From the NCBI GenBank assembly GCA_017645985.1, contig JAGCNK010000034.1:1-31594 (forward strand): a stretch of 31,594 nucleotides of DNA. The letters are read 5' to 3'. Shown here piece by piece: positions 7,782 to 14,779 of this stretch. Both the position numbers and the translations under genes were made by a program. Numbering within the stretch: the stretch's first letter is position 1; every line of letters starts with the position of its first letter. Source of the DNA: Bacteroidales bacterium (GTDB taxonomy: Bacteria; Bacteroidota; Bacteroidia; Bacteroidales; UBA3824). The notes beneath the pieces were generated by a model, which saw only the letters and a list, made by a program, of their open reading frames with translations, was not told where the DNA came from and ran no database searches.

Positions 7782-7789
7782 TACTTTTA
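7782..7789 (+). promoter_or_regulatory. Possible promoter -7 element for the LytTR regulator
   Basis: TACTTTTA at 7782-7789 is one base from TAnnTTTG and lies 33 nt before the ATG at 7823, in an A/T-rich divergent region. No TTG element was found at the right distance, so this is tentative. Confidence 0.28.
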
Positions 7790-7822
7790 CGCTGCAAATC
7801 ACCAAAACAATTGCCTCATATT

Positions 7823-8548
7823 ATGAAGTGTATAGTTATCGACTATGATACTCCCTCGCTCAAGGAGTTGTGCAACGCTGTGGCCGCCATCGACGGTATA
7901 GAGCTTGTCTCGTTTTTCCGCACCACCACACGCGCGCAGCGCTATTTGCAGACCCACACCGACATCGACCTTATGTTTGTGGATGTGGATATGCAGACTC
8001 TCTCGGGCGTTCAGCTGGTCAAGACTCTTGTTAATCCGCCGATTACGGTTTTCACCACAGCCAAAGCCGACTTTCCCGCCGACTCAATTAAAGTGCCCTA
8101 CGCCGCAGTATTGTTGAAACCTTACACTTTGAAATCTATCAAACGCGCTATTGCGCAGGTGCGCGAGGCTGAGCTTGTGCGCCGCGAAATGACTCTCGTC
8201 AACCCTAATTATGTCAACAACGGCCGCTACATGTTCGTGAAGAGCGAGTACAAGGTGGTGCGCATCAATTTCGACGACATATTATATATAGAGAGCATGC
8301 GCGAATATGTGCGTTTTCATCTCAGCGACGGCAGCTCGGTGATGAGTCTGCTGAGTATCAGGCGTGTAGAAAACTATCTGCCTCAGTCGCTGTTTATGCG
8401 CATACACCGCAGCTACATTGTCAATTTAGACAAAGTGAACCTTGTGGAGCGGCAGCGTGCGATATTCGACGAGCAGACAGCCGTGCCCATAAGCGACCAG
8501 TTCAAAGAAAAATTCCAAGATTTCCTCGACACAAGCTTTGCAGTGTAG
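7823..8548 (+). CDS. LytTR-family response regulator
   Basis: This 241-residue protein has an N-terminal receiver domain (about 1-115) and a C-terminal LytTR DNA-binding domain (about 135-238). The acidic pair is D7/D9, the phosphoacceptor is D54 within LMFVDVDM, the conserved Thr is in VFTTAK near 78-79, and K99 lies in LLKPY. The LytTR half shows FVKSEYKVVRINFDDILYIES, EYVRFHL and FMRIHRSYIVNLDKV, the usual Bacteroidetes form. The start is ATG 7823; a TTG at 7811 would add four residues before the conserved first strand. No LytS-type histidine kinase is adjacent, so the partner must be encoded elsewhere. It is followed by an 81-aa gene and a FIST-like gene, which have their own likely promoter and could be targets or partners. 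Confidence 0.88.
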   Translation: MKCIVIDYDTPSLKELCNAVAAIDGIELVSFFRTTTRAQRYLQTHTDIDLMFVDVDMQTLSGVQLVKTLVNPPITVFTTAKADFPADSIKVPYAAVLLKPYTLKSIKRAIAQVREAELVRREMTLVNPNYVNNGRYMFVKSEYKVVRINFDDILYIESMREYVRFHLSDGSSVMSLLSIRRVENYLPQSLFMRIHRSYIVNLDKVNLVERQRAIFDEQTAVPISDQFKEKFQDFLDTSFAV

Positions 8549-8584
8549 TTTTAAAAAAAAATTAAAAAAAAGTTGAGAAAAAAC

Positions 8585-8615
8585 TTGACTTTTAAAAAAA
8601 ATCACCTTACCTTTA
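8585..8615 (+). promoter_or_regulatory. Promoter for the 81-aa/FIST-like pair
   Basis: TTG (8585-8587), a 20-nt spacer and TACCTTTA (8608-8615) fit the Bacteroidota pattern with one mismatch (A for the last G). The box lies 31 nt before the ATG at 8647, in the only sizeable gap upstream of the pair. Confidence 0.42.
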
Positions 8616-8646
8616 CCACAATTACAAATATCAAAACCCAATAATT

Positions 8647-8892
8647 ATGTCAGACACATTTTCAAGTGCAATACCATCAAAGAGTCGGCCTGAATGGGCA
8701 AAGCTGATTACCGGCGAGATACAGCACGAGTTTAAGAACTACGTGTTGCAGCTCCGGATCTATCAGATTCGGAAAGATATCGAACATGGTCGCACCACTG
8801 TTGAAAAATCTCTCGACAGTCTTTACGAACTATGTATGAAGTATTCGTTGGCAGTACGTGCCGACTTTAAAGAAATTTTTAAATCTTGGTAA
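8647..8892 (+). CDS. Small protein of unknown function (81 aa)
   Basis: An 81-residue soluble-looking protein with no signal peptide or membrane segment. I do not recognise a family. Residues 14-30 (RPEWAKLITGEIQHEFK) are amphipathic, and the remainder looks like two further helices rich in Arg/Lys, Glu and Leu (QLRIYQIRKDIEHG; TVEKSLDSLYELCMKYSLAVRADFKEIF), so it is probably a small helical bundle. The GEIQHEFKNYVLQ stretch is faintly like the H-box helix of histidine kinases (His followed by Glu-Phe-Lys-Asn), but there is no ATPase domain; this resemblance may be chance. It lies 6 nt upstream of the FIST-like gene, so both are surely co-transcribed, and downstream of a LytTR regulator. Codon use matches its neighbours. 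Confidence 0.75.
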   Translation: MSDTFSSAIPSKSRPEWAKLITGEIQHEFKNYVLQLRIYQIRKDIEHGRTTVEKSLDSLYELCMKYSLAVRADFKEIFKSW

Positions 8893-8898
8893 TCAACT

Positions 8899-9897
8899 AT
8901 GGAAAATAAATTATACACAAAACAGGAAGTTATCGACTTTATTAATAATGGTCGTGTAATGTCGCTCACAGGCAGCGAAAAAGCCCTTTCGGGTTTGCCT
9001 AAAGGCAATTGGATTGGCGGTACATCGTATTACATTGTTGATACAATAGGCAAAGAAGCTAGCGATGATCTAATTTTTGTCGATGACTTTACACTTGTGG
9101 CTCAAAATTGCAAGATGATAGCCTATGACGAAACCAACATTCAAGATATAGCCAAAAACGGATACAAAAACGGTTTTGTGGTAGTGGTGTTGCCAATAGA
9201 TTCGCAAGTTTACTATACATTTGCCAATAATGCTTTAAGATACGAAAATATGTTCGACAATCCTGTTGTTGGTTATATTGCTGCCACCAAAATGGAGGAT
9301 TACGGAAAAAAATCTCCTCAGACTGCTACAGGCATTGACGGAAAACTTACCAACAGCCTTGCTTCTGTGCTGTATGTTGAGCTACCAGACTATCTCTCTG
9401 CGCGTGCCGAAATAGAAAACTTCGACACTATCGACCCAAAATCACCCAAAATTGTATTCCCTAAAGATGGTTTTGTACAGTCTGATTGCACTATCGATGG
9501 CAAATCAGGTAACATAGCCGACTATTTTGAAAATGTTATTAAACCTCGTTTGGGCGGATATACTCAGATGATTACATCGCAAAACGGTGCTCTCATCAAC
9601 CGTGACATCAAGATTGTGGATTCGCAAAAAGGTGAAGTAACTTTTTTCTCGCCTGTATATGCTGGCGACGAATACTATTTGGTGGACAGTAGTGCCGACT
9701 ATCTTAGCATGTTCAACCGTTCGCTCGGCTCTAAAAGATGCGATGTACTCACCTGTTTCTCTTGTATTTCGTATTTCTTTGGAGGTAAGTTTGAGGGCAA
9801 AAACGTTTGTAAAAACGGTATCTACGCATTTGGCGAAATTGGCTATCAGTTGCTTAACAAAACGGTTGTTACTCTCGAAATCGACAAAGTGAAATAA
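8899..9897 (+). CDS. FIST-like sensory domain protein
   Basis: This 332-residue protein has no signal peptide or membrane helix. The N-terminus contains LPKGNWIGGTSYYIVD near residues 34-49, typical of stand-alone proteins related to FIST domains (DUF6976-like, from memory). The C-terminal end resembles the FIST_C core: LTCFSCISYFFG, then IYAFGEIGYQLLNKTVV, the Gly-Glu-Ile-Gly turn with the Asn-x-Thr strand being the hallmark of that domain. FIST domains are proposed intracellular sensors of small ligands such as amino acids, usually fused or linked to signalling outputs. Here no output domain is attached, so signalling would need a partner, perhaps the 81-aa protein encoded 6 nt upstream or the LytTR regulator. 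A strong terminator follows the gene. Domain call moderate; ligand unknown. Confidence 0.6.
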   Translation: MENKLYTKQEVIDFINNGRVMSLTGSEKALSGLPKGNWIGGTSYYIVDTIGKEASDDLIFVDDFTLVAQNCKMIAYDETNIQDIAKNGYKNGFVVVVLPIDSQVYYTFANNALRYENMFDNPVVGYIAATKMEDYGKKSPQTATGIDGKLTNSLASVLYVELPDYLSARAEIENFDTIDPKSPKIVFPKDGFVQSDCTIDGKSGNIADYFENVIKPRLGGYTQMITSQNGALINRDIKIVDSQKGEVTFFSPVYAGDEYYLVDSSADYLSMFNRSLGSKRCDVLTCFSCISYFFGGKFEGKNVCKNGIYAFGEIGYQLLNKTVVTLEIDKVK

Positions 9898-9933
9898 ACT
9901 CTCTCTTTATTTTATATCCCTCTGTTTTTTTAG

Positions 9934-9966
9934 CGTCTGCCTGTTTTCGGGCAGACGTTTTTTTTG
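9934..9966 (+). terminator. Intrinsic terminator after the FIST-like gene
   Basis: A perfect 8-bp stem CGTCTGCC (9934-9941) / GGCAGACG (9950-9957) with an 8-nt loop is followed directly by nine T residues (9958-9966). It ends the transcript of the 81-aa/FIST-like pair. Confidence 0.85.
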
Positions 9967-10036
9967 GGGGATAATGCTCCGGCGGTTGTCTTTTAATTGA
10001 AGTCAACATATTGCAAACTATTAAAACACAACGGCC

Positions 10037-10756
10037 ATGAAAAAGTTATTATACATCATTGTCTTTTCTGTGCTTACGCCGCTGATAGCCGCCGCGCAGA
10101 CTATCGACAGCCAGCTGCTCGAAAACTGCAAGAAGGAGCTTGCCGATATTTCTGAAAAGAAAGTGGAGATTCACGACATAGCTTTCAATACCGACGGACA
10201 TTGGCTCATACTCTACGGCGACATAGGCTACAGCTACAGCTACATTCCCACGCCGCTCGAAAACATGCTTGTGAAACTCAACGCCGCCGGCACTTCGATC
10301 GACAAGGCTGTACTTCTGGGCGACACATCCTGGGCGCTGCTCTACAATGGCAAGGAATACACGGCGCAGTCGCTGCCGTCGGACATTGCTACCGACATTG
10401 CCGCCGCACAAAAAAAACAGAAAAACTTTCGCTGCCTGGCTTACAAAGGCGAATGCCGACTGACTGTGTATGGCTCTAACGGATTTATAGCCAAAGGATT
10501 GCCGCAGCAGATGGTGGCCAAGCTTGCCCAGCTGAACAAAAAGAAGGTTTCGATCCGCGAGGCTGCTTTTGGTCCCGACAACGGATGGGTGCTGCTATAC
10601 GGACGCACCGGCATCGCATTCCAAAACCTTCCCGACGACCTTACCGCACTGCTCAAAAAGTTAGGCAAAAAGGGCACAAAGGTTAACCTCGTGCGTTTCT
10701 TCGGCAGCAAATGGGTGGTGGTGTACGACGACTACAAGGTGGAAACCAACATTTAA
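10037..10756 (+). CDS. Secreted protein of ~43-residue tandem repeats, unknown function
   Basis: This 239-residue protein starts with a signal peptide (MKKLLYIIVFSVLTPLIAAAQ, cleavage after Gln21 or the preceding Ala). The mature part consists of about four and a half repeats of roughly 43 residues: 43-86, 87-128, 129-170, 171-214 and a shortened one at 215-239. Each unit has a strand with an aromatic-hydrophobic core (GHWLILYG, TSWALLYN, CRLTVYG, NGWVLLYG, SKWVVVYD), a turn, then an LP- or TP-containing helix (LPSDIATDI, LPQQMVAKL, LPDDLTALL). The segment before the first unit resembles the end of a unit. I do not recognise a named family; a solenoid or propeller-like scaffold is an inference. 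It stands alone after a terminator and before the mutL operon promoter. Confidence 0.75.
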   Translation: MKKLLYIIVFSVLTPLIAAAQTIDSQLLENCKKELADISEKKVEIHDIAFNTDGHWLILYGDIGYSYSYIPTPLENMLVKLNAAGTSIDKAVLLGDTSWALLYNGKEYTAQSLPSDIATDIAAAQKKQKNFRCLAYKGECRLTVYGSNGFIAKGLPQQMVAKLAQLNKKKVSIREAAFGPDNGWVLLYGRTGIAFQNLPDDLTALLKKLGKKGTKVNLVRFFGSKWVVVYDDYKVETNI

Positions 10757-10807
10757 GCCGGGAAACAAAAAAAACGTTAAAAATCTTATTTTTTCAAAGC
10801 AATTGTT

Positions 10808-10815
10808 TATATTTG
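10808..10815 (+). promoter_or_regulatory. Promoter -7 element for the mutL operon
   Basis: TATATTTG at 10808-10815 matches TAnnTTTG exactly, 29 nt before the ATG at 10845. The -33 region is A/T-rich without a clear TTG. Confidence 0.5.
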
Positions 10816-10844
10816 CGCATTATTAACGATAAAAAACATTTGCT

Positions 10845-11132
10845 ATGGGACTTCCACGTTTTTTCCCTGAAATGAAGATACATGAGTTTGAGTACGTTCC
10901 TCGTTACTACGATCCCCGCAAGGAGGATTTGAAAATCCGCCGCGCCCGTATCCGCAAGGAACTCGGCAAAGAGGACGACGAGGACACTCGTATTCTGCAG
11001 CACGGCACATTCCGCCGTATGTACGAGCGTCGCAAGAGCGACCTCAAACAGGCCAACCGCCGCCGTACCGTACTGTTTATTGTACTTATGGTAGGCGCGT
11101 ATTTTGCCAACCAATATTTTCATTTCATTTAA
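10845..11132 (+). CDS. Small basic single-span membrane protein upstream of mutL
   Basis: This 95-residue protein has a highly charged N-terminal part (many Arg, Lys, Asp, Glu over residues 9-72) and one hydrophobic segment at about 74-90 near the C-terminus, so it would be a tail-anchored inner-membrane protein with the charged part in the cytoplasm. The opening MGLPRFFPEM and the FEYVPRYYDPRKED block are typical of a short protein conserved in Bacteroidetes next to mutL. As I recall, relatives are sometimes labelled 'riboflavin synthase subunit beta', which nothing in the sequence supports. It lies 19 nt upstream of mutL and shares its promoter. Function unknown. Confidence 0.72.
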   Translation: MGLPRFFPEMKIHEFEYVPRYYDPRKEDLKIRRARIRKELGKEDDEDTRILQHGTFRRMYERRKSDLKQANRRRTVLFIVLMVGAYFANQYFHFI

Positions 11133-11151
11133 GACCGAATAGTTTTCTGCG

Positions 11152-13011
11152 ATGGCTGATGTTATAAGGCTTATGTCCGACGCACTCGCCAACCAAATTG
11201 CGGCTGGTGAGGTTATCCAACGTCCGGCATCTGTTGTAAAGGAACTTGTAGAAAACTCGGTAGACGCCGGCGCCGACGAAATCACTGTGAACATCAAGGA
11301 CGCCGGTCGCACCCTCGTGCAGGTAATCGACAACGGATGCGGCATGAGCGCCGCCGACGCGCGCATGAGTTTTGAGCGTCACGCTACTTCTAAGATTTAT
11401 ACTTCCGACGACCTTTTCTGTATATGTACCAAGGGTTTCCGTGGCGAGGCTCTGGCTTCGATAGCGGCAGTGGCAGAGGTGGAACTGAAAACCCGCCGCG
11501 AGGAAGATGCTATTGGTACTCAGGTGGTTATCAATGGTTCGCAGTTTATGGGGCAGAATCCTGTGAGCACGCCGGCTGGCACTAATTTCAGTGTCAAAAA
11601 CTTGTTTTTCAACGTGCCGGCTCGCCGCAAGTTCCTGAAAGCCAACAGTACAGAATTGCAGCACATTGTGTCTGAGTTTCAGCGTATTGTGCTCACTCAT
11701 CCGTCGATTAGTTTTTCGCTTTATCACAACGGCAACATTATTTACAATCTTCCGCAGAGCACTCTAAAGCAGCGTATTGTCAATGTCTTTGGCAAAAACC
11801 TCAACCAGGAGCTTATTCCTGTGGAGATCGACACTTCTATAGTTAAGATTTCGGGATTCACCGGCAAGCCCGCCGCCTCTAAAAAGCGCAGCGACAAGGA
11901 GTTCTTCTTTGTCAACAGCCGTTTTATGAAGAGCCAGTATTTTCACAAGGCTGTGGCTCTGGCTTACGAGAATCTTGTGCGTCCCGACTGCATTCCGCCT
12001 TACTTCCTATATTTTGAGGTGGACCCGCACAGTATCGATGTCAACGTGCATCCTACCAAGACGGAGATAAATTTTGAAAACGCGTCGGATATTTTCCGTC
12101 TGTTGCAGGCTGGTATCAGGGAAACTCTTTCAAAGAGCGACGTGGCTCCGGCTATCGACTTTGATTCCGAAAGCGACGACATTGATGTGCCTTATTTTTC
12201 TAAGGACGCGCCTATGCCGCCTATGCCTAAGGTTTCGTTTAATCCGTTTTACAATCCTTTCGACAACGACAGCGACAGCGGAAGCCGTTCTTCGTCCCAC
12301 TCTTCGATGCCTTATCCGTCGGCACCTATGCCCGAGCGCGAGCGTCACAATCTCGACAACTGGGACCGCCTTTACAACGACGGCATTATGCACGACGACG
12401 GAGCTACTCTTGCCGATGTGTCAAGCTCTTTTGCTCCCAAGGTTGAGAACAGGCTTATTCAGATTAAGAACAAATATATCGTAAGTCCTTCAAAATCTGG
12501 TATTATGGTGATAGACCAACGCCGTGCCCACAAGCGCGTGCTCTATCAGCAATATATCGAGAAGGTGGATGTAAACGCCGATGCCGTGCAGACCTTGCTC
12601 TATCCTGTGGTTCTGAATCTCGACGTGCAGAGTTTCGCTATGGCGTTCGATATCAGGGACGAGTTTCAGGTGGTTGGCTTTGATATGGAGTTCAACGAGG
12701 ACAACAGCATAGTTATCAAAGGCATACCGCCGTATCTTTCGCCCGACTCAGCCACCGAGGTGGTCAACGACATTATCGACAGCTACAAGGAGGGCCACGG
12801 CAATGTGTCCACGTCTATCAAGGATATTCTCGCTATCGCAGCCGCCAACCGCGAGGTGATTCCCTACGGCAAGAGCCTTACGCCCGAGGAGATGAGGCAG
12901 CTGATTGATTCGCTTTTTGCCACCAATGCACCCAACTTTTCGCCCGAGGGCGAGCCTGTGATTGTGATCATCGGCATGGACGAAATCGAAAAACGTTTTA
13001 CCAATTCATAA
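11152..13011 (+). CDS. mutL: DNA mismatch repair protein MutL
   Basis: This 619-residue protein has the GHKL ATPase domain of MutL in the first ~330 residues: NQIAAGEVIQRPASVVKEL, catalytic E31 in KELVENSVDAGA, the Mg/ATP motif DNGCGM near 60-65, the FRGEALASIAAV lid region near 97-108 and NLFFNVPARRKFL. A Ser/Asp/Pro-rich linker spans about 345-430. The C-terminal dimerisation domain follows. There the endonuclease motif DQHA-x2-E-x4-E is replaced by DQRRAHKRVLYQ (from D455), lacking the metal-binding His and Glu, and the later Cys/His motif is absent, so the nicking activity seen in many bacterial MutL proteins is unlikely. MutL couples MutS recognition to downstream repair factors. It is the core gene of an operon with two rhomboid genes. 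Confidence 0.93.
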   Translation: MADVIRLMSDALANQIAAGEVIQRPASVVKELVENSVDAGADEITVNIKDAGRTLVQVIDNGCGMSAADARMSFERHATSKIYTSDDLFCICTKGFRGEALASIAAVAEVELKTRREEDAIGTQVVINGSQFMGQNPVSTPAGTNFSVKNLFFNVPARRKFLKANSTELQHIVSEFQRIVLTHPSISFSLYHNGNIIYNLPQSTLKQRIVNVFGKNLNQELIPVEIDTSIVKISGFTGKPAASKKRSDKEFFFVNSRFMKSQYFHKAVALAYENLVRPDCIPPYFLYFEVDPHSIDVNVHPTKTEINFENASDIFRLLQAGIRETLSKSDVAPAIDFDSESDDIDVPYFSKDAPMPPMPKVSFNPFYNPFDNDSDSGSRSSSHSSMPYPSAPMPERERHNLDNWDRLYNDGIMHDDGATLADVSSSFAPKVENRLIQIKNKYIVSPSKSGIMVIDQRRAHKRVLYQQYIEKVDVNADAVQTLLYPVVLNLDVQSFAMAFDIRDEFQVVGFDMEFNEDNSIVIKGIPPYLSPDSATEVVNDIIDSYKEGHGNVSTSIKDILAIAAANREVIPYGKSLTPEEMRQLIDSLFATNAPNFSPEGEPVIVIIGMDEIEKRFTNS

Positions 13012-13036
13012 ATAATCAAATATTTAGATAAACAAA

Positions 13037-13846
13037 ATGCTACAAATAACTCGGGGCGCCAAATTTTTGCTGATAGCCAATATAGCTATGTTTGTGATTA
13101 CATGGCTTTTGCAGGTTACCAAGGGTGTGGATCTGACAGATTATTTAGCGTTGTTTTATGTCAAGAGTGCCAACTTCCGTCCGTTTCAGTATTTCACCTA
13201 CATGTTTATGCACGGCGGATTGTTCCACTTGTTCTTTAATATGTACGCACTGTTTTTGTTCGGCGTTATTTTGGAACGTGTCTGGGGAACAAAGCGTTTT
13301 ATGTTTTACTATCTTGTAACTGGTTTGGGCGCGGCGGTGGTCAACACTGTGGTCAACTATTACCAGTTTGCTCCGCTGTTGCAGGCTTACAACGACTTTA
13401 TGGCGTCGCCCTCTGCCAACGGTCTCGAGGCTATCACGCAAAAGTGCAACGGATTTAACCTTGCTGCCGTCTACGAGATTATCGAGCATTGGAGCGAGGT
13501 GGAGGCGGATTACGCCTCTCTCGACAATATCCGTTCGCAGGTTACCACAATTGTTACCAATGTTACTTCCGCGCCGATGATTGGTGCTTCCGGAGCAGTG
13601 TTCGGATTGCTTTTGGCGTTTGCTATGATGTTTCCTGATATGAAATTGCAGATTATTTTTGTGCCTATTGGTATAAAAGCTAAATATTTTGTATTGATTT
13701 ACGGACTTGCCGAGCTGTTTTTGGGCATCAACGATTTCAGCGGCGACAATGTGGCTCACTGGGCTCACCTTGGTGGTCTGCTCGCAGGCATTGTGCTGAT
13801 GTTGATCTGGCGGCGTTTCCCCGGCAACAAATTTTTTAACAGTTAA
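13037..13846 (+). CDS. Rhomboid-family intramembrane serine protease, first copy
   Basis: This 269-residue membrane protein has the rhomboid fold. The catalytic Ser is S185 in GASGAVFG and the catalytic His is H244 in AHWAHLGG; the oxyanion-side HLFFNMY block (64-70) and YMFMHGG (55-61) precede them. Between the third hydrophobic segment and the catalytic Ser helix there is a polar insertion of about 65-70 residues (roughly 109-178), far longer than the compact loop of typical bacterial rhomboids. Such proteases cleave transmembrane substrates within the membrane. The gene begins 25 nt after mutL and ends 3 nt before the second rhomboid gene. Substrates are unknown. The assignment is firm. 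Confidence 0.9.
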   Translation: MLQITRGAKFLLIANIAMFVITWLLQVTKGVDLTDYLALFYVKSANFRPFQYFTYMFMHGGLFHLFFNMYALFLFGVILERVWGTKRFMFYYLVTGLGAAVVNTVVNYYQFAPLLQAYNDFMASPSANGLEAITQKCNGFNLAAVYEIIEHWSEVEADYASLDNIRSQVTTIVTNVTSAPMIGASGAVFGLLLAFAMMFPDMKLQIIFVPIGIKAKYFVLIYGLAELFLGINDFSGDNVAHWAHLGGLLAGIVLMLIWRRFPGNKFFNS

Positions 13847-13849
13847 GTT

Positions 13850-14770
13850 ATGAACAATTTGAAATCTATAGCGGCCGGCAGCATGGCTACAAAACTGATT
13901 GCTGCAAATGTGATAGTTTTTCTGCTTATTCAGCTGGCAGGGCTTTTCAATTTTCTGATGGCGTCGCCATATGATGTGGAAGACACTGTGTTAGAATATC
14001 TTGCTGTTCCTTCGGCGCTTGCAAGACTTGCCGACAGATTTTGGACACCGATAACATATATGTTTCTCCATACAGGGTTCTGGCATATTCTGGGTAATAT
14101 GCTGTGGCTCTATTTCTTAGGAAAAGTTTTCTTGGAAGTTTTCGACGGACGTAGGCTCTTTGCCGTGTATGTGCTTGGAGGATTGAGCGGTGCGCTGTTT
14201 TATGTGGCTGCATACAATCTGTTTCCGGCGTTTGCATCGTCGTTGCTTGTTTCGTGCTGCCTTGGCGCGTCGGCTGCTGTGTCGGCGGTGGTGATTGCGG
14301 TGTGTGTGTCGCGTCCGCAGTTGCAGCTCTATTTCTTTGGCATTCTGCCTGTTGCTCTCAAATGGCTGGGCATTATATATGTGGTTTTAGATGTGGTTTC
14401 GATTGCGGGCGACAATCCCGGCGGACATATCTCGCACCTCGGAGGAGCTGCTTTCGGTGCTATCTTTGCCCTCTGTCTTAAAAACGGTACCGACATTACC
14501 CGCTGGTTTTGCTCTATGACCGACGGCATCGTGTCGTTTTTCGGCGGATTTGGCTCTGAGCGCAAACCCAAAATGAAGGTTAGCTACCGCACCAAGGGCG
14601 ACAATGTGGAATACACCGAGGCCAAGACCGTTTCTGACGAGGAGTTCAACCAGCGCAAGCACAACGAAACCGAGCAGATTGACCGTATTCTCGAAAAAAT
14701 TTCAAAGAGCGGCTACGACAACCTCACCAAGGAGGAGAAGGATTTTCTTTTTAAGGCAAGCCGCAAATAG
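13850..14770 (+). CDS. Rhomboid-family intramembrane serine protease, second copy, with DUF6576-like tail
   Basis: This 306-residue protein has a rhomboid core of about 210 residues. S141 in LGASAAVSA is the predicted nucleophile (the second Gly of the usual GASG is Ala) and H196 in GGHISHLGG the general base; the YMFLHTGFWHILGNMLWL block (70-87) includes the conserved His and Asn. After the last membrane segment comes a cytosolic tail of about 85 residues, ending in IDRILEKISKSGYDNLTKEEKDFL, which resembles the C-terminal DUF6576 module attached to Bacteroidetes rhomboids. It is only distantly similar to the first rhomboid and has no loop insertion, so this is an old pair and not a fresh duplication. 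It lies in the same operon, 9 nt upstream of the GH78-like gene. Confidence 0.88.
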   Translation: MNNLKSIAAGSMATKLIAANVIVFLLIQLAGLFNFLMASPYDVEDTVLEYLAVPSALARLADRFWTPITYMFLHTGFWHILGNMLWLYFLGKVFLEVFDGRRLFAVYVLGGLSGALFYVAAYNLFPAFASSLLVSCCLGASAAVSAVVIAVCVSRPQLQLYFFGILPVALKWLGIIYVVLDVVSIAGDNPGGHISHLGGAAFGAIFALCLKNGTDITRWFCSMTDGIVSFFGGFGSERKPKMKVSYRTKGDNVEYTEAKTVSDEEFNQRKHNETEQIDRILEKISKSGYDNLTKEEKDFLFKASRK

Positions 14771-14779
14771 TTTCTGATT

